From Phoronis australis (Eukaryota; Phoronida; Phoronidae), in assembly GCA_002633005.1 (NCBI GenBank), contig NMRA01000137.1, positions 684,001-744,000 of the forward strand: 60,000 bases of DNA, given 5' to 3'. Positions 36,101 through 47,000 of this stretch are shown here, piece by piece. Below the pieces are notes generated by a model that did not search any database, was not told the origin of the DNA, and saw nothing but the letters and a program-made list of their open reading frames with translations. Every line of letters begins with the position of its first letter. The first letter of the stretch is position 1. A program made the position numbers and the translations under genes.

Positions 36101-39100
36101 CTCACGAATACTGCAAAGGCATTACAAATTGTACCTAATGAGACAGACTTTGTTTCAGTTTTATATAAGCATTGGTTAGGATGAGAATAATTCATTTTGA
36201 AACAGAACGCAGAATAATAAACGTCTTTATGGCAACTCGCCCGGCGCCAATCCCGACTTAGTCAAGAGCTCATCCGACGAAGACTTCACGGGTCGGATCG
36301 TTAGGTTTCACAGGCTATCGAACTGGAATACACCGATCAAGAAATACTAGAGGGGCGCCGTGAAAATGCACAGGCAACGGAACGTATGGATAGTTCTTTG
36401 GTAAGCCGGAATTCGTCAGAGAAATCACTGTCGACGAAATGCCGGCCACAGACACGGACATGTTTCACGGCCTCACATACTTGCTATTAACAGCGTACCT
36501 TTCATTCTTCACTACCACGAGCCACTTCCTGATTTTGGGCTCTCGAGGGGGAAGTCGAAAAAACAATATACCCGCTTTCTTCACAGCTTCATAGTTCGGA
36601 CAAGCGGGAACAATGCACCGCAATGTAGTGGCATTCACTCTGCAGACGAACCACTGACGTCGCTGCGTCATTTCTCACCTTCCTCACAGGTTAACGCGAC
36701 ACCTCTTGGCAAGGTGAGGTCGACCGTATAAGAGGCGATGTTGACATAGACTGATTAAGACGGTAAAAAAGACTAATTAAATCGGGTGGCATTCTCCTTT
36801 AATAACTAACTTATATTTTCACTTCCAAAGCTATTAAAAATGCAACATCACTAGGAAATTTCTTAATTATTAATAGACTTGCAGTCAACCTCTCGACGAT
36901 TTCTTTTGGGCAAAACACTCAAAGAATTAATGTAGTTATGCTGAAGACAGTCCAAAGCGCAAGTTACAGGTAAGAAAGAACAGGCTAAGGAAATTCAAGC
37001 TATCTGCAAACACCAAGCATGAAATTAGACAGAGAAATCACTAACTTAGTATACGAACATCATGCATGCGTTCAGTAACACAAGGACCTACTCTAGAACC
37101 TCGCTAAAATCTAGCCAAAGTCATGTGTTCTCATTTAAAATACACCGCAATATCTCACGTAATCTCGTGAAGTCTTGCTTTTTAGCAAGGTCCTAGCGTT
37201 ACTAAACGGGAAACAGCTTCTACAACGAAAATTAGGGCCAGGGTGCCATTATTTTACTCAAAATTGAACTTGAAGTTACTTTAACAATTTCTGTTCTACT
37301 TTGGTACGAACTCAAGATATGCGTCTATAATTCTGAGCTTGTATTTGTAATGGTTTATGTCCGACGAATGAGTAATCCTATTTTACACTTGACGACCCCC
37401 AACCATGAAGCTGCGTGATTAAGTCAGAATTTGAAATCTCGTGTTTTTACTCGAAATCCCGAGTTTTTACTAGAGTTCGTAGGTTGAATCTAGCAGTCAT
37501 CAAGTGCGAATTTGGACTACACACTCATTTACAAAAACCATAATAAACTCAAGGACAGAATATTAAATAATAATCAAGAGTTCATATTAAAAGAGAATAA
37601 AAAATTTCAAAAAAATTTTCAATTTCTATTTCAAATAAAATGATTAGACCCCGAGCGCAGAAACATTCACAGTGCAAGTTGAGAATGAAACAGTGAAGTC
37701 AGAGATGGAAAGTGTGTGGTAAAAACGCTAGAACAGATTAACACCAGACTCAGGGCAATACAAACCACTGGCTTTCTCTGAAGGTATCAAGAAAATTGTT
37801 ATAAATATCAACAATAATAGTATTTATTTGTAGTAACTGCACTTTATGGAAAGGAACCAGTCACAAAATTATGCTGAAGGACGCAAGAGAATCGGGATGG
37901 AAAATATGAAATGTGACAAAAATTAGAACACAACAGTTCAAAAATGCCTAAGCTGATTCAAATGATTTATGCACTGTACGAAAATTAACCAGAATTTGTT
38001 ATCATAATACTTAGCATACGGGGAAGGCACTGCTAAGATTACAGATTGATGCAAAAATTTTGAATTCATTATTACTCATCTCAAATATTAGACAAAATTA
38101 AAATGATACAAAAATGCAAAACCTGTAATCATAACATTTTTGAAACTTCACCTTGAACTTCTATATTAAATGAAATTTGACAAAGACAATAAAGTACGCT
38201 AAAATCACACCAATTCTGGACAAAAATAATAGCCAAAATCGATCTTTTTCATTTTTCAAAAGTGCTCCAACACTGTCATGAACACCCATCATTTTCTAAA
38301 CCATTGTCTGATGGTAGCTATGGTACAGAAGTTCAAAAAAGGCAAATTAATATTAATTAATATTAAATTAATATTAATTCTGTGCTATTTACCTTTCATG
38401 AAAAAAATGGAAACACATTTTAGTGAAATGAATGTTCAAACACAATGTCTTCTGTCGGCCATATTGTGACCTAAACTGGTGAGACTTTACATATATGCCG
38501 AATGCAGCTTCGAATTTCAGAGTCAGGACACAAAACAAAGATGCGTAACTTACGTCGTAGTAGAACAGTTTCCCCCCGTTTATCCGGAAGTATTTCCTCC
38601 TCCATGTCTTCAACAGTGTGTCCTTGCTCTTCCCTTCTGGCAACATCTCAGCGTACCCTTCCATTGAAAGGTACTTATGTTGCACCTCTTCAGCATTCTG
38701 AGAGTCAAAGTTAAACCAGAGACATTGTCTAAGCACAACATCAATTAAACGTGTATATATATAGCTTAGTACACTGTTCTGGCTATATCGCCGAATTCCA
38801 TGCATTAAATAGCTGAGAATTTAAAGCGCATTTAGCTGGTAAAGACCTTGCCTTCAGTGAATGTCTGGCAGAAAACGGTAAGAATCTGATCAGTGGTTTG
38901 TAACAACGTTTCAAAAAAACAACATTCTTTACAGCTCCAGTCAAAGCTAAAAACTTCTAAAGTCTAACTCATCCAACGATGATCCCATAATTGAGTTTTT
39001 CCGCGCTAAAAATGATATAGTCTAAATTCCACATTCATACTATAACCGACCGGATTTCTTAAACAGCACTTCATGCTTGCTAAACATCTCAAACTTTTGA

Positions 39101-42100
39101 CAGCAGACAAAGCTTATATATTTAATGGAAATAGTAATCCGGACATTGTTAGAATTTAGAGAACTGAAAACCCCACAGTATATTGAGCAGACATCAAAAG
39201 CAAAAGACGCTCAATTAAACTCACGCTGTGGTTAACCAATTTCAGCTCGTACAGCTTCTTCAGTAAACTCTCCTGAAAAAGAAAATTTATGTCAGAATTG
39301 AGGACCGATTCCCAGTCTAAGTTATTAGCTCTTCGAATATGCTTGCACAGTCTAAAAGAACACCAAAACTATACATTTTTCAACATAACATCATTTAAAT
39401 AATAGTAGCAACATAGTATTAACAATAAATGAAGACAAAACATATGAATATCATATAATCCCCTCAGTTTGGGAAACTATTCAGTGTATTCAGAACACTG
39501 GAGTCTCCCTGTTTTGATCCCAAATAACAACAGTATGGGCAATGGGGTTTCTTCTAAACTACCAGACAACAACTTACATCAACTGACTTCATTTTTTACA
39601 AATTCCAAATAATTTCTTTACTATGCATCAAATCCAAAAGCCAACCAAAGACTATTGGTTTCATACACAGGGTGGCAAGTACAGATGGAAACTGCAACAC
39701 TCACAGGGTCCCAGTCCTGTAGCGTGACTTTGTCCGGGACCGTTTCTTCTCCCTTCAAATCCAGCTCCACAGGCCGAATAGGCAGATCTTCAGTAGACAT
39801 CAGGGCAGTGTGACTCACTGCAGGAGATATAGGAATGTTAAAGAGGAAGTTAAACACCACTAGCAAACCTGGGCTGTACATTCATAATATCACTATTGCA
39901 TTGGGACACAGATGACTTTCAGTGGTAGTAATCATTTTGCTTTGATTAACGTATCCATCAATGAGAAATAATTCCAGAACTTAAGTAAAGTGTCAACTTT
40001 TCAATTCTCAATATCTGTACCATGTTTGAATGAACTAGTCGCATTGTAATGCTTCAGACACATAAACTGACTCAGTCAAGTCAATGTATTTAGCTTGTCC
40101 CAAGCACTAACAAACTATCACTTCTATTCAAGCCCAGACATAATTTAACTGAACCAGGAACAATTTAAAATAAACTATATAATATCAAGCAGCCAATCGG
40201 CACAGTGGGAAAATGCATTAAAGTAACATGTACTTCACAATGTTGTTAATTAAATTCATTCAAAATTTAGTTTCCCTCTATCACTCGCTTTCCATCATCC
40301 CACGACCTTTGACACACTGTCAACACAACCTTTGAACCACCATCACAATAACATATCCGTTGACGTTACAGTAAATCAAGGATACCTGAAATGTCCGGAA
40401 GCCAGTTTCTCACCATAGACACCGTGTCAACAGACGGTTTGGGATTGAGTCGGATAGAAGACGTAGAGGCTAAGCCTCTGTGTCCAGCAGAAATCCCCAG
40501 CAGAGCCAATTGTTCCTTAGACATTGTGTCAATGTCTGTAACAAATTCGCATTTTGGTCACTAGAGGGCGAATTTGTCAGTGCAGACAGAAGATGATGCA
40601 CCAATGGGGATTCAAACCAAACACAAATGCCAACACAACACCTCCACTTGAACTGCATTAAATTTCAAAGAAAATTTGATCAGACTACAGTTTTGCAATT
40701 GACAAAACATTTTAGAATGAGGAGAAAAGAAATTTGTAAGGACAATGGTTACTCACTAGATGACGAAATAGAATAAAATTAGAGTTACATGTAGCTTAAA
40801 CAATGACAAGAGATTTTGTTCTTTTACAGAAAAGCTTAAGTGGTGTGCGTTTTGGAACAAAACAAATGTTTCGTTATTCACCAATGAATGTCCTTTCATC
40901 TACCTCAATTTGGAAAAGAAAATCCATTACAGGCAAATAAGATCTGAATTAGTAGCATTTGAAAATTGTTTTGACAAAGAGAAAGACCGGTGACATGGGT
41001 TGAGGCGACAAGTTGTGCCGATCTAATATCAAACATGAAACGGGAACCACAACACCAACTCTAAACAAAAGGAAACTAGAAAAGACATAACAGAACCTTG
41101 AAACACCAAATAACCTCGCATGCGTCGTTTTGGTTTGACAGAAGTTTCCGAAGCCTTCGGACTGACCATCGGATACAGCAAACCCGTTGGCTTCTTCTCA
41201 AGCACTGATGGCTTTTCCATACGATCCATCTTTGAGAAATGGTGACTCGGCACACGTATGGCGTCTTTTCCTTTCCCAAAGGAACCTTCGTGATCCAGCT
41301 GATAAGAGGACGAGTCTTGAATCAGACCGCGGTCCAAGCCGAAGTTATCCTTGTCGCCACTAAAACTGGTCCCCGACATTCCTCGACCAAGCTTGCTACT
41401 GGCACCACCAACAAAATTAGGGCGGTCACTGCCAAGGCCAGCAGGAGTCCCCGCGATGGATGGAGCATCATCATACGAACTCTTTCTCCATTTATTCCAG
41501 GGCATAGTGATACCCTGGCTGAGGTTTCGTAGCTTCCCCATCAATGCCTCGCCCAGGGCACCAAAGTTAACGGAGCCAATATAAATGGATCCAATATGGA
41601 TGTCCTTGCCACCAGCATTACCAGCTCCTCTTCCTGCCGTTTTCCCCCCTCTCCCTCTAACATTTTGTTTTCCCGAAGTATTTGCCGTAGGTGATCCCCG
41701 GCCACGCCCACCTCCCCTACCCGCTGTACCACCACCCTTTCCTCTTCCCCTACTTGAACTAGTACCACTAGCTATACCTTTGGGTGATGTCTGACCACCT
41801 CTGCCTCTCCCCTTTCCAGCACTGCTCCCTCCCCGTCCTTTATCAATGCTAGTTCCACTACCAGACCCTTCAGATGAACCTTTCCCACCTCTACCCCTAT
41901 CCCTTCCTATACCACCTCCTTTTACACCCCTACCACCTCCTTTTCCATTCCCAGCAGTAGTACCAGTGCCACCTCCTTTGCCAGACCCTTTACTGCCCCT
42001 CCCCCTACCCCTTTTTCCGCTAATAGCTCCTTTCACCAATCCCTTATTGCCCCTTCCCTTACCCCTTTTTCCACGAACACTAGCTCCACTACCAACCTCT

Positions 42101-44038
42101 TTGGGTGTCTCTCTACCACCACCGCTAGTTGAAGACCCAGTAGATGCAAGTGAAGATGAACTCACGCCAGTTCCACTGCTGCCAACACTAGATGCACTAG
42201 GTGTTCCAGTACCCTTCCCAGATGATCTACTCCCACTACCTTTACTTCCTGTAGTTGGTGTGCTACTGACACTTGACAGGCCTGAGCTAAAACTGACCGA
42301 TTTCTTCGCACCCACACTTCTGACAGACTTCTTCCCTTCTACCATAAAGTCCTGCCCTTGTTTTCTCGTGTCCAGGAAATCTGCAGGTTCCAAATCAACA
42401 CGATCTTCCCCAACTTCTTCAGGCTCTTTCATCTTCACTTTCTCTTGCTTGTTTACAGGGATTTGTTGCTTCTTCTCTCTGGAAACACGTTTATGTCCAG
42501 CAACGGGACTAGTTCCACTTTTCCTCTGTCCAGATGAGAGGTTAGTATCTGGCTTTTCATTGTCAACTCGCTTCTTTTTTTTAGGCCTATCTCCACCAGT
42601 TACACCTTTCTTACTTGCCAAACTGGTTTCACTGCCTGCTTTATCTGGAGCTTTTCCTGGAGTCTTACGAGCCTTAGCTTTCTTTTCTATTGGACTACGT
42701 CCACTGCGATCCTTCCCATGTTCTTTCCCTCTCTTGCCCTCCTCAACCTCACTTCCACTGCTATCGCTATCTTCATCTCCCGTTTTGTCATCTTTAACTG
42801 TTCCTGTACCTTTGCCCCTACGTCCTCCCTTTTTACCCCGTAAGCTGGAAATATCAGTTTCATCTTCATCATCACTCTCTCCTCCTGCATCCGTTCCTCT
42901 ACTGCCCCTGCCAGAACCTTTTTGTCTTCTTCTACCAGCACGTCCTGTAGACCCCACACTGGTTCTGCTGCCAACACCTCTACCCCTATTTCTCCCACTG
43001 CCTCGTTTCGCAACTGAGCCTCTTTCTGCCTTAGGGCTACCTCTGCCTTGTCCTCTTCCAACACCTCTATCCCTACTTCGTCTCCCACCCATACCTCTTA
43101 CACTACCCCTACTTCTTCCACTGCCTCGTTGCGAAACTGAGCCTTCTTTCGTCTTTGGGGTACCTCTGCCTTTTACCCTTCCAACACCTCCTTCACTCTT
43201 TTGTCTACCTAATCGGACACTATCCTCACTATCAACTTCATCAAGACCTTTGTCACTTACGCTCTTTTTTGGACCTCTTCCTCCTCTGCCCTTCCCTCTA
43301 ACACCTTTTCCACTTTCCTGCTTACCTTCTTCATCATCTCCCACACTGTATGAAGTTGAAGATTTTGTTTGTCCAGAACTATCAACAGTTAGGTTTATAT
43401 TAACATTAATTGGTGGCATGTCCTTAGCTTTGTTTTTCTTTTTCTTGTCATCATCACTACTTGAACTACTGCTGCTACTACTGCCACCCTTATTCTTTGG
43501 AGGGTTCGCCCAATTCCAATCATAACCAGAATTGGCCATGTCACTTACGTCTTCAAAAGATGGCCCTTCTTCACCAAAACCCCAATCATCAAACTCTTCA
43601 TCATAAAAACCTCCTTTCGAATCAGGACCTCCTCTTCTCATTCTTCCACGAGACCTCCCTCTCCGAACACCATTTCTTCCCCTCCCTTCACCTCTTCTCC
43701 CCGCTCGATCTTTTCCCCTAAGTCTGGTAGCGCCACTAGTAGAACCTCCTCTTCTACCTCTTCCTCTGCCTCCACGAGATCCTCGTACACTAGGGCTCTT
43801 AGTTTCATCAAAGTCATCATAACTGACATCACTTGAGTCTTCCTTTGAAGAACGTCCTTTTCTGCGCTCCTTGGATTTCGTTCTACCTCCAGGTTCTTCA
43901 GAATCCTCATCGTCTTCATCATCTGTCCACCTCGATGGACCTCCTTTTCCACCCCTGCCTCTCCTTATACCCAAATCGCGACCTCTGCCATGACGTCTAC
44001 CACGAGACCTACTTCGCTTGGGTCCCATAGGCATTCCC

Positions 44039-44084
<46 letters not shown>

Positions 44085-47000
44085 TGTAATAATCATCTTC
44101 ATCATAATACATTTTTGAGTGACTTCCCTTCCCTCCACGATTCCCTCTCCTATTTCTCAATCTACCCCGAGATCTCTTACCTTTCGGACTTTCATTGTAG
44201 TCATTAAAATAATCACTTTCATCATCCCAACCTTCATCCCAACCCCTATTCCTACCACGATCCTTTGCCCTCAATTTACTCCTGGACCTACGTGGCCTTC
44301 TTCCTCTTCCAGCCCTCCTCCCACCTTTCCCTATGTCCTCATCACTATCTCCATCTGAACTGATGACTTCCACTGATTCAGACAATATCTCAAAATCATC
44401 ACCAAGGCCTGGAGGTTTCTTCCCCTTTTTCTTCTTCTTCCCCCCCACAGTAACATCAGTTGACTCGAAAAGAACCTCATAGCCCTTAGGAAGACCCTTA
44501 GGTTTTTTGTTGTAATTTGTATTGAGCTCACTTTTGTTCAGACATCCACCATCCACAGAGTCTGGTAACGATGCATCACTTCCAAGTTGACCACCAGCTG
44601 GTTCAGCATCTCTCTTGGCAAGTTCAATAGTCGGCATGACAGCAACGGGAAAGTCATCAGAAAATTTACCAAAACCAGTTTCAAGTCTGTTCATGTCGAC
44701 TGTTTCTTCAGTGAGGAAAGATTGTGGACCACCCACCTCAGCCTGGGCAAGAATAGATGGTCTAGTCCTTGATTTGCCCCTTGTGTTACCGCATGTTTTC
44801 TTCTCATTCTTGCTTTGATCTACCACTATCAGCTCGTTGAGAAGAGTGACACTTTCCTCCTCAGCAAGTGCTTTCTCTTGCACAGATAAAGAGTTGGCAC
44901 CAGATGGAGCCACTTTATCTTGCACTAGCACATTATTATTTCTCCTGGTACAATGAGAGTCACTATTTTCCTTCACTTTTACGTCGCTACCCTGTTTAAA
45001 AATGGGCACGGCAGAACTACTTTTCTTAACATTGATGTCAACAGTTTTAGACGTAGGATTATTTTCAGGTTTGCTCAGCATCGCCAGTGCATACGGAGTT
45101 AACACATTTTCTTTTTCTATAACAAATTCTTCTGGAGGTGGCCTTGACATTATCTGACTCTTGGATACTGATGATGCCTGTGAAGAATGGCTGTTAATTT
45201 CAGTCTGTGTTTCTGAGACGCCATTACATCCATGATTATCTGTTGCTGGTGAGGCAGCCATGGACTGCTTGGATTTGGAATTTTGCTGAAACAAAGTATG
45301 AATCAAGATGAAACAGCAGAGCAAATAATCAATGACTTTGACTCAACCAAAGTCACTACTCAACTTTTGAACATTTTATCAACAAGTGCGAGATTATTCA
45401 GTAAATAAAATTGAGAGCGGTTTCTGCGATTGTCCACGCTGAACCCCATGTTGTGTGCCACTTGTACAGCCTTAAAGTCCACTTGACTAAAATACTTCAA
45501 GTTTTGATCCACCTGATTAAAACACTTTATGCTCTGTTTTATTAGTAAAGCCAGAAAACCCACCTGATTAAAACACTTCATGCTCCGTTTTATTAGTGAA
45601 GCCAGAAAACCCACCTGATTAAAACACTTCATGCTGTTTTATTAGTAAAGCCAGAAAACTAACCTGATTAAAACACTTCATGTTTCGTTTCATTAGCATA
45701 GCCAGCTTGTTCTGGACCTTGACCAGTTCATGAGACACCTCCACGTAAGCAGCCGAACTATGGTCAGTGATCTCACCAATCTCTTCCGTCAGAAGGTTGA
45801 ACTTCTCCTGCTCCGACTTCATCTCTTTCTGTAGGTTTGACACTGTCTCAATTAACTCCTGAAGACAGAGAACGACAATGACACTATTAAGGAGACATTG
45901 GCTGCTCTGGTATTCAGTGTTCCTCGCATCAGAAATTCAAACTTGAGTTACAAAATTCTTGTTCAGGTTTGGAATTCCACGTCCTTACTGTGGAGAGCTT
46001 GTGTGCATTGAACTGGCATCTAAACTCCAAAATGGACGAATTTGCTTAGAAATAACTAATCCTCCAATACTTCAAACTCATTGAATAGGTTTTTAAATTT
46101 GGTGGAAATAAGCCAAACTCGTCGCAACAAAATTCAAAGTTGAAGCAGTGACGAGTCAAAACAGGTTGTGGAGAACACTGTTAGCAAACATTCCACGCAG
46201 CACGCTCTTTGTATGTGTAGATTGGAATTCTTGTACAGTCTGCTCTTCGGGTCTGAAATGTCTTGGATTAAAACGATAGCACGATTTTATAGAGTGGCAT
46301 CCATTTGTTACTGATTGGAACCTATTTTACTTATAGTGGGGTACATTAGCATTTGCTATTTTACATTGTTGTTCAAGTGACCCCCTGGAGTTTTACATTT
46401 CACTTCTGCAAGAGGATTCCCCACTGTAAAATGAAATAACACATCATGAAACGTTCAAGGTATGTTTCATAACTCATTGTAATGAAAAAGTTGATGGTTA
46501 CAGAACACAGAACAGTATCAGTAAAGGGCACATTCTTCTAATCACTCACAACACTGTGACCTTTGTATGCAAAGACTGGCATAGCTGGAGACATCATGAC
46601 CAGACATAGGAGAAAGACAATCTTTAATGCGATACACAAAACAAATATTATAATGGATAAACAAACTTGTTGACTTGGTCATTACTGAGTGACCAGTCCA
46701 CAGAGACAGCTGAACCAGCCCGTGCATTTAGAAGAGTGTAGACTAGTAGCTACAAGCTGAGCTGTCATACTCAAGTGAATTATAGCTCAGCTCACAGCTC
46801 AATGCAGGTGCTCAATAAACTACTACAGCCATTTATATTAAACAGTGTTAATGTAGTGCACAGCAAGAAAGATTAGCTGCTGTCAGGTAGGGCAATGATT
46901 GTTTTTCACAAGCTTCTGAAGGTAATTGGCTAAGCACTTAGTTCACTTAACCTGCATGCTATGAAGATTTGCGCACACCAGGTAAAAGAAAACCACCAAG

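Larger units (their letters stand above)
34455..38553. other. PH-actin intron 7 with nested mobile elements
   Basis: 4.1-kb intron that splits the PH domain. It holds a 1.73-kb TTAA-flanked element with a broken THAP frame (35075-36803), a 141-bp MITE (37068-37208) and a GTAAAATCTCAC-type MITE (38198-38490). The intron is mostly transposon-derived. Confidence 0.65.
38698..41114. other. PH-actin introns 3-6
   Basis: Four introns of about 430-580 bp between the disordered exon and the PH exons. AT-rich; nothing recognised besides the splice sites listed with the exons. Confidence 0.55.

Noticed and set aside
41846-43525. 559-codon plus-strand open frame rich in Pro, Leu, Phe and Ser
   Set aside because: It is exactly antisense to the RG/K/S-rich exon 3; stop codons are absent because of that exon's biased composition. 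It has no splice context or known domain.
45360-45632. Frame with repeated KCFNQVGFLA motifs as a repeat protein
   Set aside because: It comes from the tandem copies of exon 2's end; the true exon ends at 45664 and read-through gives a stop.
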